Shown in pieces: positions 9,341 to 19,312 of a stretch of DNA of 64,000 nt. The position numbers and the translations under genes are program-made. The stretch's first letter is position 1. Each line of letters begins with the position of its first letter. Below the pieces are notes generated by a model. It was not told the DNA's origin, did not search any database, and worked only from the letters and a program-made list of their open reading frames with translations. This DNA is from Streptomyces altiplanensis. Lineage in GTDB: Bacteria; Actinomycetota; Actinomycetes; Streptomycetales; Streptomycetaceae. The DNA is taken from NCBI GenBank assembly GCA_003719395.1, contig RHMC01000019.1:1-64000 (forward strand), given 5' to 3'.

Positions 9341-10863
9341 GTGAGTACGACCAGCCTCCCCGCGCCCGAAAGCTCCGCCCGCCTCCGCGAAGCGCTCCTC
9401 GCCGCCGACTTCACCGCCGACGGGCTGCTGGAGCTGCTCGGCGCGCCCGCGTACGCCGCGCTCGCCCGCAGCGAGACGGTGCCCGCGCTGCGGGCCACGC
9501 GCGGCGACAGCCCGCTCGAAACGCTCGTGCGGCTCTTCCTGCTCCAGCAGCCGGTGCCGGCCGCCCGCGCCGGGGCCGCGCTGCCCCTGGAGCAGTGCCT
9601 GGCCGACGGCTGGCTGGTGCGGGGAGGGGCGGCGTACGGGGACGACGGCGTACGGGCCACCGTGGACGTACGGCCCTACGGCGGGGAGGAGGGCCAGGAC
9701 TGGTTCATCGTCTCCGACCTCGGCCGCGCGGTCGGCGGTGCCGGCGGCGCGGGCACCCGCGACGAGGAGGTGGTCCTGGGGTCGGCGGCGCGTCCACCAC
9801 GCTCGCCGGCATCACCGTCCGCCCGCCGGTCACCAGCGCGCTCGACCTCGGCACCGGATCCGGCATCCAGGCGCTGCACGCCGCGCAGCACGCCGTCCGG
9901 GTCACCGCCACCGACCTCAACCCGCGCGCCCTGCACTTCACACGGCTCACGCTCGGGCTCTCCGGGGCGCCCGAGGCCGACCTGCGCCAGGGCTCGCTCT
10001 ACGACCCGGTGGGCGAGGACACGTACGACCTGATCGTGTCCAACCCGCCCTTCGTCATCTCGCCGGGCGCGCGGCTGACGTACCGCGACGGCGGGATGGG
10101 CGGGGACGACCTGTGCCGCACGCTCGTTCAGGGAGCGGGGGAGCGGCTGAACGACGGGGGTTACGCGCAGTTCCTCGCCAACTGGCAGCACGTGGACGGC
10201 GAGGAGTGGCAGGAGCGGCTGCGCTCCTGGGTGCCGGCCGGATGCGACGCGTGGATCGTGCAGCGCGAGGTGCAGGACGTCACGCAGTACGCCGAACTGT
10301 GGCTGCGCGACAGCGGCGACCACCGCACCGACCCCGCGGAGTACGCCGCGCGCTACGACGCCTGGCTCGACGAGTTCGAGGCCCGCAAGACCAGGGGTGT
10401 CGGCTTCGGCTGGATCACGCTGCGCAAATCCGGCGCCGAGAACCCCTCGATCACCATCGAGGAGTGGCCGCACCCCGTCGAACAGCCCCTCGGCCCTGTC
10501 GTGCGAGCCCATTTCGAACGCCAGGACTACCTGCGGACGCACGACGACGCGGCGCTGCTCGCCGGCCACTTCAAGCTCGCCGACGAGATCGTGCAGGAGC
10601 AGATCGGGCTGCCGGGCGCGGAGGACCCGGAGTACGTGGTGCTCCGCCAGAACCGCGGCATGCGGCGCGCGACGAAGGTCGACACGGTCGGCGCGGGCTT
10701 CGCCGGGGTGTCCGACGGGTCGCTCAGCGCGGGCCGCATCCTCGACGCCATCGCCCAGCTCCTCGGCGAGGACCCGGTGCTGTTGCGCGACCGTACGCCC
10801 GAGTCGATCAGGCTGCTGGTCGAGCAGGGCTTCCTGGAGCCGCTGGACGACGGGGCCCGGTAG
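9341..10863 (+). CDS. Class I SAM-dependent methyltransferase (N6-Ade/Gln type), frame break
   Basis: About 507 residues. An N-terminal helical domain (residues 1-145) precedes a Rossmann methyltransferase: motif I ALDLGTGSGIQAL, then TATDLNPRAL, then the catalytic-type tetrapeptide NPPF in LIVSNPPFVISPG, as in N-methyltransferases of adenine or glutamine. The C-terminal 150 residues look like an additional winged-helix-like region. One G is missing near 9780 (VLG-VGGAST). The start is GTG, 28 bases after the terminator. It occupies its conserved core position upstream of topA. The substrate is not evident. Confidence 0.85.
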
Positions 10864-11032
10864 GGCCCCGGAGTCCGCGCGCCCCGGCTTTTCCGGTCCG
10901 CCCGGTGATCCGGTCAGCCAGTGATCCGTTCACCCGGAGTTCGTTTCCAGGTCGACGGCCGGTGTTCCGGGGGTGCCAGCCTCACCGTCCGGGGAACCAG
11001 GCCGACGGACGGTGAGGGTGAGGGGTACGGGG

Positions 11033-11230
11033 ATGGAGAGCGGACCGGCGGTCTTCGCCGGAGCGGCGTTCACGTTGTTCGGGGCCGGGCTGCTGTGGTG
11101 GACGGGAGCGCGTACCGTGCACCGTGCGCCAGTGGCGTACGGAGTGCGCCCCGCGATCTCTTTCACACTGGCGACTGTGTTCGGAACGGCCTTCGTCGTT
11201 CTCGGAGTGTGGTGTTTCGGCCGGATCTGA
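11033..11230 (+). CDS. Small two-helix membrane protein
   Basis: A 65-residue protein with two hydrophobic helices (AVFAGAAFTLFGAGLLWW and AISFTLATVFGTAFVVLGVW) joined by a short basic loop. I chose ATG 11033, preceded by a GAGGGGT purine run; an upstream in-frame start at 10973 would add only hydrophilic residues. Small integral membrane proteins occupy this slot before topA in Streptomyces. Function unknown. Confidence 0.65.
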   Translation: MESGPAVFAGAAFTLFGAGLLWWTGARTVHRAPVAYGVRPAISFTLATVFGTAFVVLGVWCFGRI

Positions 11231-11431
11231 TCGGAAGAGATCCACACGAGGTCTCAGGCGGAGTCCCGCAGGGGTGGTCGAGCGGTCCGGGCGGCAGGAA
11301 TGCCGGGAGTCGGGTTACCGTTCGAGTGGCCGTTGCGGGCTTTTGCCGTTTGACACGGGGGCGGGTTGTACCGTCACACTCCGCAGCGTCACCTGCAGAA
11401 CACCGAGTGTCGACCGGAGAGAAGAGCCAAG

Positions 11432-14287
11432 TTGTCCCCGACCAGCGAGACCGCACACGGCGGCCGCCGACTCGTCATCGTCGAGTCGCCCGCCAAGGCG
11501 AAGACGATCAAGGGCTACCTCGGCCCTGGCTATGTCGTCGAGGCGAGCGTCGGGCACATCCGCGACCTCCCGAACGGTGCCGCCGAGGTGCCCGACAAGT
11601 ACACGGGCGAGGTACGCCGCCTCGGCGTCGACGTGGAGAACGACTTCCAGCCGATCTACGTCGTCAATGCCGACAAGAAAGCGCAGGTCAAGAAGCTCAA
11701 GGAGCTCCTCGCGGAGTCCGACGAGCTCTTCCTCGCCACCGATGAGGACCGCGAGGGCGAAGCCATCGCGTGGCACCTCCAGGAAGTCCTCAAGCCCAAG
11801 GTCCCGGTCCACCGGATGGTCTTCCACGAGATCACCAAGGACGCGATCCGCGAAGCCGTGTCCCACCCGCGCGACCTGAACAAGCCCATGGTCGACGCTC
11901 AGGAGACGCGCCGCATCCTGGACCGTCTGTACGGCTACGAGGTCTCGCCGGTCCTGTGGAAGAAGGTCATGCCCCGGCTGTCCGCCGGCCGTGTCCAGTC
12001 CGTCGCCACACGACTCGTCGTCGCCCGGGAACGCGAGCGCATCGCTTTTCGTTCTGCTGAGTACTGGGACCTGACCGGCACGTTCTCCACGGGACGCACC
12101 GGTGACGCCTCCGACCCGTCCTCTCTGGTCGCCCGCCTGACGACGGTCGACGGCCGGCGTATCGCCCAGGGCCGCGATTTCAACTCCGTGGGACAACTGA
12201 AGAGTGACGTCCTGCACCTCGACGAGGCGAACGCCCGCGCCCTGGCCGCCGCCCTCGCCGACTCGCCGTTCGCCGTCCGCTCGGTCGAGTCGAAGCCGTA
12301 CCGCCGCTCGCCGTACGCCCCGTTCCGTACGACGACCCTGCAGCAGGAGGCCTCGCGCAAGCTGGGCTTCGGGGCCAAGGCCACCATGCAGGTCGCGCAG
12401 AAGCTGTACGAGAACGGCTTCATCACGTACATGCGTACGGACTCCACGACGCTCTCCGACACCGCCGTTCAGGCGGCTCGTGCCCAGGTCACGCAGCTGT
12501 ACGGCGCCGAGTACCTGCCGGACAAGCCGCGCACGTACGCCGGGAAGGTCAAGAACGCGCAGGAGGCGCACGAGGCGATCCGCCCCTCGGGCGACCGCTT
12601 CCGCACGCCTGCCGAGACGGGCCTCAGCGGCGACCAGTTCCGGCTCTACGAGCTGATCTGGAAGCGCACGGTCGCCTCCCAGATGAAGGACGCCGTCGGG
12701 AACAGCGTGACGGTGAAGACCGGTGGCCGGGCGAGCGACGGCCGCGACGCCGAGTTCTCCGCCTCCGGCAAGACGATCACCTTCCACGGCTTCATGAAGG
12801 CCTACGTCGAAGGCGCCGACGACCCGAACGCCGAGCTCGACGACCGCGAGCGCAGGCTCCCGCAGGTCGCCGAGGGAGACGCGCTGTCGTCGGAGGAGAT
12901 CACGGTCGACGGGCACGCGACCAAGCCGCCGGCCCGTTACACCGAGGCCTCGCTGGTCAAGGAGCTCGAAGAGCGCGAGATCGGCCGTCCGTCGACGTAC
13001 GCCTCGATCATCGGCACGATCCTCGACCGCGGGTACGTCTTCAAGAAGGGCACGGCGCTCGTGCCGTCCTTCCTGAGCTTCGCCGTGGTCAACCTGTTGG
13101 AGAAGCACTTCGGCCGGCTCGTCGACTACGACTTCACGGCGAAGATGGAGGACGACCTCGACCGCATCGCGCGGGGCGAGGCCCAGGCCGTGCCGTGGCT
13201 GCGGCGCTTCTACTTCGGCGAGGGCGACGCCGACGCCGGTGTCGCGCCGGGAGGCGCCGCGGACGCCGGAAACGGCGACGGCGACCACCTCGGCGGTCTC
13301 AAGGAGCTCGTCACCGACCTCGGTGCCATCGATGCCCGTGAGATCTCCTCCTTCCCGGTCGGCGAAGGCATCGTGCTGCGCGTCGGCCGCTACGGTCCGT
13401 ACGTCGAGCGCGGTGAGAAGGACGACGAGAACCACCAGCGCGCCGACGTGCCGGAGGACATGGCGCCGGACGAGCTGACCGTCGAGTACGCCGAGGAACT
13501 GCTGGCCAAGCCGAGCGGCGACTTCGAGCTGGGCACGGACCCGGCGACGGGGCACCAGATCGTGGCGAAGGACGGCCGGTACGGCCCGTACGTCACGGAG
13601 ATCCTTCCCGAGGGCACTCCGAAGACCGGCAAGAACGCGGTCAAGCCGCGGACGGCGTCGCTCTTCAAGTCGATGTCCCTGGACACGGTGACGCTGGAGG
13701 ACGCCCTCAAGCTGATGTCGCTGCCGCGCGTCGTCGGCACGGACGCCGAGGGCGTCGAGATCACCGCGCAGAACGGCCGGTACGGCCCGTACCTCAAGAA
13801 GGGCACGGACTCGCGTTCCCTGGAGACCGAGGACCAGCTCTTCTCGGTCACGCTCGACGAGGCGCTGGCGATCTACGCCCAGCCCAAGCAGCGGGGCCGG
13901 GCGGCCGCCAAGCCGCCGCTCAAGGAACTGGGCACGGACCCGGTCAGTGAGCGTCCGGTGGTCGTGAAGGACGGGCGCTTCGGCCCGTACGTCACGGACG
14001 GCGAGACGAACGCCACGCTGCGCACGGGCGACAGCGTGGAGGAGATCACCCCGGAGCGGGGCTATGAGCTCCTCGCCGAGAAGCGGGCCAAGGGCCCGGT
14101 GAAGAAGAAGACCGCCAAGAAGGCTCCGGCGAAGAAGGCCACGGCCAAGAAGACCGTCGCCAAGAAGACGGCCACGGCGAAGACCGCGGCGGCCAAGAAG
14201 ACGACGGCGAAGAAGACGACGGCCAAGACGGCGGCGGCTGCGAAGAAGACGACGGCAGCCAAGAGCGCGTCGGCTTCGGAGGAGTAA
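11432..14287 (+). CDS. topA: DNA topoisomerase I
   Basis: A 951-residue type IA topoisomerase that relaxes negative supercoils; intact. The TTG start (LSPTSETAHGG) matches the usual Streptomyces N-terminus. Toprim motifs are LVIVESPAKAKTI and ATDEDREGEAIAWHL; the active-site tyrosine is in FITYMRTDSTTLS. The C-terminal domain consists of GRYGPYV-type repeats without zinc-finger cysteines, followed by about 65 residues of Lys/Ala repeats (KKKTAKKAPAKK). Such lysine tails are characteristic of actinobacterial TopA and increase processivity. It is the longest gene in the window without a frame break. Confidence 0.97.
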   Translation: MSPTSETAHGGRRLVIVESPAKAKTIKGYLGPGYVVEASVGHIRDLPNGAAEVPDKYTGEVRRLGVDVENDFQPIYVVNADKKAQVKKLKELLAESDELFLATDEDREGEAIAWHLQEVLKPKVPVHRMVFHEITKDAIREAVSHPRDLNKPMVDAQETRRILDRLYGYEVSPVLWKKVMPRLSAGRVQSVATRLVVARERERIAFRSAEYWDLTGTFSTGRTGDASDPSSLVARLTTVDGRRIAQGRDFNSVGQLKSDVLHLDEANARALAAALADSPFAVRSVESKPYRRSPYAPFRTTTLQQEASRKLGFGAKATMQVAQKLYENGFITYMRTDSTTLSDTAVQAARAQVTQLYGAEYLPDKPRTYAGKVKNAQEAHEAIRPSGDRFRTPAETGLSGDQFRLYELIWKRTVASQMKDAVGNSVTVKTGGRASDGRDAEFSASGKTITFHGFMKAYVEGADDPNAELDDRERRLPQVAEGDALSSEEITVDGHATKPPARYTEASLVKELEEREIGRPSTYASIIGTILDRGYVFKKGTALVPSFLSFAVVNLLEKHFGRLVDYDFTAKMEDDLDRIARGEAQAVPWLRRFYFGEGDADAGVAPGGAADAGNGDGDHLGGLKELVTDLGAIDAREISSFPVGEGIVLRVGRYGPYVERGEKDDENHQRADVPEDMAPDELTVEYAEELLAKPSGDFELGTDPATGHQIVAKDGRYGPYVTEILPEGTPKTGKNAVKPRTASLFKSMSLDTVTLEDALKLMSLPRVVGTDAEGVEITAQNGRYGPYLKKGTDSRSLETEDQLFSVTLDEALAIYAQPKQRGRAAAKPPLKELGTDPVSERPVVVKDGRFGPYVTDGETNATLRTGDSVEEITPERGYELLAEKRAKGPVKKKTAKKAPAKKATAKKTVAKKTATAKTAAAKKTTAKKTTAKTAAAAKKTTAAKSASASEE

Positions 14288-14288
14288 C

Positions 14289-14346
14289 CGAGCGGTCGGG
14301 TGACCGAGCGTCGGGTGACCGAGCGTCGGGTGACCGAGCGGTCGGG
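14289..14346 (+). repeat. 15-bp tandem repeat downstream of topA
   Basis: The unit GTGACCGAGCGTCGG is repeated about three times with minor variation (CGAGCGGTCGG at the ends) immediately after the topA stop. It is part of the 230-base gap before the tmk fusion gene; the rest of that gap shows only a possible GC-rich hairpin (CCGTCTG, GGGGGCAGCCCC). Confidence 0.7.
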
Positions 14347-14517
14347 CGGTCGGCCTGGTCATTCGGCAGACGGCGGTCCGGAGGACCGTCTGTGGGGCAG
14401 CCCCCGGCGCCAGTACGATGCCGGGGGCAGCCCTCTGCCGATGGCCGGGACGTCCGGAAACAGACACTTGTTCGGGCGGGCCTCCGGCGGGCGGTGGGCT
14501 CCGGATAGGCTGGGCGG

Positions 14518-17500
14518 ATGACGCGAGCCGAGCAGCCAACGGTCGTGAGCCCCACCTCCGACGCACTAGCCGCAGACTCACGCGAGCGAGCCGTACGAGC
14601 CCTGCTGCGCCTTCCTCCGCTCAGGCGGTTGTGGAGCGCACAGCTCGTCGGCAGTACCGGCGACGCCCTCGCCCTTCTCGTGCTGCTGTTGCTGTCGCTT
14701 CAGGCGGCGATTTCGGAAGGGTCGTTCGGCGGTGGTTATCGCGGTGCGGCCTTCGCGGTCGCCGCGGTGTTCGGGGCTCGGATCCTTGCCACCTTCCTCT
14801 TCGGAGCCCTCCTCCTGGGCCCGGTCTCCACGCTGACCGCGCCGTCGGGGCCACTCGACCGCCGCTGGACGATGATCGGGGCGGACGGGCTGCGGCTCGC
14901 CCTGCTGGTCGTCGCACCGCTGTGGATCGACTGGACCCCGGACAGGGCCCAGGCCGTACTCCTGAGCACCGTCTTCGTCGCCGGTGTCGCCGAGCGCTTC
15001 TGGGCGGTCGCCAAGGAGAGCGCCGCCCCCGCGCTGCTGCCCGCGCCGCCGCCGGGGGGCGCGTCGGTGCGGCCGCTGCCGGACCATCTGGACGCGCTGC
15101 ACCGGCTGTCGCTGCGTACGAGCTTCGCCGCCCTTCCCGCGGCTGCCACCGTGCTGCTGACGGCGACGCTGGTCGGCAATCTGTTCGGCTCCGGCATCAC
15201 CTGGTTCTCGCAGCACCAGGCGGCCCTCGGGTCGTACGTCGCCGCGGGGCTCTTCGCCGCGTCCGTGTCGACGCTGTACTTCCTGGAGCTGCCCGACGCG
15301 CAGACGCCCCGCGCGCGCTCCCCCCTGGAAGGCTGGCGCCGGCCCAGGACCGGCACCGGCTTCGACAAGGGACGCACGGGCGCGATCCGGCTCCTCGTCG
15401 TGGCCTGCGCCACGGTCGCCGGAGCCGTCGCCGCCGCGGCGGCCGTCGCCGTACTGCACGCGAAGGACCTCGGCGGCGGTCCCGTCACCTTCGCCCTGCT
15501 CTTCCTCGCCCTGACCGGCGGCACCGTCATCGGCATCCGCAGCGCGCAGAAGGTGCTGCCCACGCTGTCCCGGCGCCGCCTGCTGTCGCTCGCGATCGCC
15601 GTCACGGGCGTCGCACTGCTCGCCATGGGCCTGGTGCCCGACACGGCGACCGTGGTCATGATCACTCTGCTCGCGGGCTTCTCCGCCGGAGTCGCCGCGA
15701 ACACCGGGCACACGCTGCTCGACCAGGAGACCGAGGAGTTCCGACGGGGACGCACCACGGAGCACCTGCATGCCGTCGTACGGGTCCATGTGGCCCTCGG
15801 CGTGGTCCTCGCCCCGGTGCTCGCCGCCGCGATCGGCCCGCACCACCTGACCGGCGGCAGCTTCGTCTTCGCCCACGCGGCCGCCGCCTTCACGCTGATG
15901 CTCGTCGGCGCGCTGCTGCTGCCGGTGGCGCGATCGTGCTCGCCAGGACCGACGACCGGCAGGGCGTCCCAGCTCCGCCGCGACCTGCGCGAGGCGCTCA
16001 AGGGCGGCGAGCCCGGCCAGGCACCCGCCGCGACCGGTTTCTTCATCGCGATGAGGGCGGCGCGGGGCCGGCAAGTCCACCCAGGTCGAGGCGCTCGCCG
16101 AGTGGATCCGCAACAAGGGCCACGAGGTCGTGGTCACGCGCGAGCCCGGCGCCACGCCGATCGGCAAGCGGCTGCGGTCGATCCTGCTGGACGTGTCGAG
16201 CGCGGGCCTGTCGAACCGCGCGGAGGCGCTGCTGTACGCCGCCGACCGCGCCGAGCACGTCGATTCCGTCGTACGCCCGGCGCTGGAGCGCGGCGCGGTC
16301 GTGATCACCGACCGGTATGTCGACTCGTCCGTGGCCTATCAGGGTGCGGGCCGAGACCTGTCGCCGACCGAGATCGCCCGTATCTCGCGCTGGGCGACGG
16401 ACGGGCTCGTACCGCACCTGACGGTTCTGCTCGACGTCTCGCCCCAGACGGCGCGCGAGCGGTTCACGGAGGCGCCGGACCGGCTGGAGTCGGAGCCGCC
16501 GGAGTTCCACGCGCGCGTGCGCCACGGTTTCCTGACGCTGGCCGCCGCCGATCCCGGTCGCTACCTGGTGGTGGACGCCGGTCAGGACCCGGAATCGGTC
16601 ACCACGGTCGTACGCCACCGTCTCGACCAGATGCTGCCGCTCTCCGACGCCGAGGTGAAGGCGCGGGAGGAGGCGCGGAAGGCCGCCGAGGAAGAGGCGC
16701 GCCGCAGGGCCGAGGAAGAGGCCGCGCGCAAGGCGGAGGAAGAGCGTCTGGAGCGCGAGCGGCAGGAACAGCTGGCCAAGCTCCGCGCCGAGGAGGAGGA
16801 GCGCAAGCGCCGCGAGATCGAGAGCGCGGCCAGCGCGAGGTCGAACGGCAGGCGGAGGAGCCCGGCGACGGGCCGAGGAGGCGCGCCGGCTCGCTGAGGA
16901 GGAGCGGCTGCGCCGCGAGGCCGAGGAGAAGGCGCGGGCCGCCGAGCAGGAACGGCTGCGCAAGCAGGCCGAGGAGGAGGCCCGGCTGCGGGCGGAGGCG
17001 GAGGAACGCCGCCGTGAGAAGCAGCGCAGGGCCGAGGAGGCACTGCTGCGGGCGGAGGAGGCGCGCAGCTCGCGGTGTCGGCGCCGGCGGCTTCCGCGGC
17101 GGCGTCGACGGCCGCCGCCGCGGCCGGGCCGCCGTCCGACGCGGAGACGACGGTGCCCACGCCGGTTGTCCGGCCCGACGAGGTGACGCAGACGGTGGAG
17201 CGGCCGCGCGTCGACATGCGCAAGGAGGACGCGGCGCCCTCCGCGCCGCCGCCCTCCGTGACGCCGCCCGCCGCTCAGGCTCGTCCCGCCGCTCAGGCTC
17301 GTCCGCGATGGACGAGACCGCTGTGCTGCCGCCGGTACGGGACGCGAGGCCGATGGACGAGACCGCTGTCCTGCCGCCGGTGCGCGACGCGGGGCCCGCG
17401 GACGGAGACGGCGCGCTGCCGCCCGTACGGGACGAGCCTTCGGACCGGGTGCCGCCGGGGTTCTTCCGGGACGAACAGCCCGACGACCGCCGCGGCGACG

Positions 17501-17715
17501 ACAACGACCGTACGCGCGAGCTGCCGTGGCTGGATCCGGATGCGGCGCACACGGGTGCGGGCCAGGGCGCCTCTGCGAGTGGGCGCCGCCGGTCGGACTG
17601 GGCGGAGGAGACACCGCTCGACGACCTGCCGTCGCTGGCGGACGAACTGCTGGGCGGCCGGGACGCCGACGAGGACGACGGTGACCGGCGGGGCCGGGGC
17701 GGCCGCCGCCGCTGA
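14518..17715 (+). CDS. tmk: MFS-like membrane domain fused to thymidylate kinase, several frame breaks
   Basis: About 1065 residues. Residues 1-470 are an MFS-like domain with about twelve hydrophobic segments. A thymidylate kinase domain (dTMP to dTDP) follows: after repair the P-loop reads EGGDGAGKSTQVEAL, then VVTREPGATPIGK, ITDRYVDSSVAYQGAGRDLS and LLDVSPQTARERF. A long Glu/Arg/Ala coiled coil (from about 16660) and a low-complexity tail ending in repeated MDETAVLPPVRDA units come last. Indels are seen near 15930, 15970, 16048-16064, 16850 and around 17080-17290. This fusion is conserved in Streptomyces, so the N-terminal domain is genuine. As the essential dTMP kinase it should be intact in vivo. 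Confidence 0.88.
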   Translation: MTRAEQPTVVSPTSDALAADSRERAVRALLRLPPLRRLWSAQLVGSTGDALALLVLLLLSLQAAISEGSFGGGYRGAAFAVAAVFGARILATFLFGALLLGPVSTLTAPSGPLDRRWTMIGADGLRLALLVVAPLWIDWTPDRAQAVLLSTVFVAGVAERFWAVAKESAAPALLPAPPPGGASVRPLPDHLDALHRLSLRTSFAALPAAATVLLTATLVGNLFGSGITWFSQHQAALGSYVAAGLFAASVSTLYFLELPDAQTPRARSPLEGWRRPRTGTGFDKGRTGAIRLLVVACATVAGAVAAAAAVAVLHAKDLGGGPVTFALLFLALTGGTVIGIRSAQKVLPTLSRRRLLSLAIAVTGVALLAMGLVPDTATVVMITLLAGFSAGVAANTGHTLLDQETEEFRRGRTTEHLHAVVRVHVALGVVLAPVLAAAIGPHHLTGGSFVFAHAAAAFTLMLVGALLLPVARSCSPGPTTGRASQLRRDLREALKGGEPGQAPAATGFFIAMRAARGRQVHPGRGARRVDPQQGPRGRGHARARRHADRQAAAVDPAGRVERGPVEPRGGAAVRRRPRRARRFRRTPGAGARRGRDHRPVCRLVRGLSGCGPRPVADRDRPYLALGDGRARTAPDGSARRLAPDGARAVHGGAGPAGVGAAGVPRARAPRFPDAGRRRSRSLPGGGRRSGPGIGHHGRTPPSRPDAAALRRRGEGAGGGAEGRRGRGAPQGRGRGRAQGGGRASGARAAGTAGQAPRRGGGAQAPRDRERGQREVERQAEEPGDGPRRRAGSLRRSGCAARPRRRRGPPSRNGCASRPRRRPGCGRRRRNAAVRSSAGPRRHCCGRRRRAARGVGAGGFRGGVDGRRRGRAAVRRGDDGAHAGCPARRGDADGGAAARRHAQGGRGALRAAALRDAARRSGSSRRSGSSAMDETAVLPPVRDARPMDETAVLPPVRDAGPADGDGALPPVRDEPSDRVPPGFFRDEQPDDRRGDDNDRTRELPWLDPDAAHTGAGQGASASGRRRSDWAEETPLDDLPSLADELLGGRDADEDDGDRRGRGGRRR

Positions 17716-17927
17716 GCGCCGCCGGCGGGGTCTCGTTCCCCTCGCCCTCCCCTTCTCCCTCCCGTCTCCGTTCCCCTTGCCGAGCCGGGGTACGGGCGGG
17801 GCGGGGGACGGGGACTCCGCCGGGCCGCAGGGCCGGCCGGGCCGGGAACGAGTGTCAGTGGGGTCGGCCACAATGGGGACGGTCGGGATTCACGAGAACG
17901 CAAGCGCACGGCGAAGGCGGTAGCACC

Positions 17928-19143
17928 ATGGCCGTATGGGACGACCTGGTAGGGCAGGCGCGGGTTCAGGCGCAGCTGGCCGCCGCCGCCCGTGACGCCG
18001 ACGCGCTCGTGACCGCCGTCGCCGACCGCTCCGGGGCCACCCTCGCCCCCGCCGCGTCGAAGATGACCCATGCCTGGCTCTTCACCGGGCCGCCGGGCTC
18101 CGGGCGGTCCACCGCCGCCCGCGCGTTCGCCGCCGCCCTGCAGTGCACCAGCCCGGACCGGGCGCTGGGCGGGGCTCCGGGCTGCGGGTTCTGTGACGGG
18201 TGTCATACGACCCTGGTCGGCACGCACGCCGACGTGGAGATCGTCCGTACCGACCAGCTCTCCATCGGCGTGAAGGACACCCGCGAGCTCGTCCGGCGGG
18301 CCCAGCTGTCCCCGGCGGGCGGCCGGTGGCAGGTCATCGTCCTGGAGGACGCCGACCGGCTCACCGAGGGCGCGGGCAATGTGCTGCTCAAGGCCATCGA
18401 GGAGCCCGCTCCCCGTACGGTCTGGCTCCTGTGCGCGCCGTCTCTGGAGGACGTGCTCCCGACCATCCGCTCCCGGTGCCGCCACCTCACGCTCAGCACC
18501 CCGTCCGTGGAGGCCGTCGCCGACGTCCTGGTGCGGCGCGACGGCATCGACCCCGAGACGGCCGCGACCGCCGCGCGCGCCACCCAGGGCCACATCGGGC
18601 GGGCCCGCAGGCTCGCCACCGACGAGCGCGCGCGGGCCCGCCGCGCCGTCGTGCTCAAACTCCCGCTGCGCGTCGCCGACATCGGCGGCTGCCTGAAGGC
18701 GGCCCAGGAGCTGGTCGACGCGGCGGGCGAGGACGCCAAGCAGGTCGCCGAGGAGGTCGACGTCAAGGAGACGGACGACCTGAAGGCGGCGCTCGGCGCG
18801 GCGTCCGGCGGCCGGATGCCGCGCGGTACCGCGGGCGCGATGAAGGAGCTGGCCGACCGCCAGAAGCGCCGTTCGACCCGTACGCAGCGGGACAGCCTCG
18901 ACCTCGCGCTGACCGACCTGACCGGTTTCTACCGCGACGTACTGGCCCTGCAGCTCGGTTCGCGGGTCGCCCTCGCCAACGAGGACGTACGGGACTCCCT
19001 CGACCGCGTCGCGCAGAGTTCGACCCCCGAGCGCACCCTGCGCCGGATAGAGGCGATCATCGCCCTGCCGCCGGGCCCTGGACCGCAATGTCGCGCCGCT
19101 GCTCGCAGTGGAGGCGATGACGGTGGCGCTGCGCGCCGGCTGA
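17928..19143 (+). CDS. holB: DNA polymerase III subunit delta' (clamp loader)
   Basis: About 405 residues. AAA+ motifs: TGPPGSGRSTAARAF (P-loop), zinc-type cysteines around CGFCDGC, VIVLEDADRLTEGAGNVLLK (Walker B region) and the SRC sensor (IRSRCRHL). It loads the beta sliding clamp with gamma/tau and delta. An extra C near 19068 shifts the frame; removing it yields IIACRRALDRNVAPLLAVEA and a stop at 19143 in place of a long aberrant Pro/Gly tail. It lies next to tmk in the usual actinobacterial order. Confidence 0.92.
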
Positions 19144-19158
19144 CCGGACCGCCGGCCG

Positions 19159-19229
19159 GACCGCAGACCGCCGGCCGGACCGCCGGACCGCAGACCGCCG
19201 GCCGGACTGCCGGACCGCAGACCGGACGG
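19159..19229 (+). repeat. 27-bp tandem repeat after holB
   Basis: GACCGCAGACCGCCGGCCGG plus ACCGCCG forms a 27-bp unit, present twice with one mismatch and a third partial copy (19159, 19186, 19213). It lies in the 170-base gap between holB and the hydrolase gene. The internal CCGGCCGG can form hairpins, so it may act as a terminator. Confidence 0.75.
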
Positions 19230-19312
19230 CTGAGCCCACCGCCGCGGTTGACCGGCTCACTCGTACGAGCCGCTCCCCGCACAATCCGTCATCGCCGCAC
19301 TACGCTCCGAGG

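Noticed and set aside
11315..14581. A 1088-codon open frame antisense to topA.
   Set aside because: It is Arg/Leu/Gly-rich without any domain, and is the expected shadow of a high-GC gene with third-position G/C bias.
14289..19229. Tandem repeats after topA and holB as mobile-element ends or origins.
   Set aside because: They are short, local, lack transposase genes or DnaA-box-like sequence, and fit simple replication slippage or terminator-like structure.
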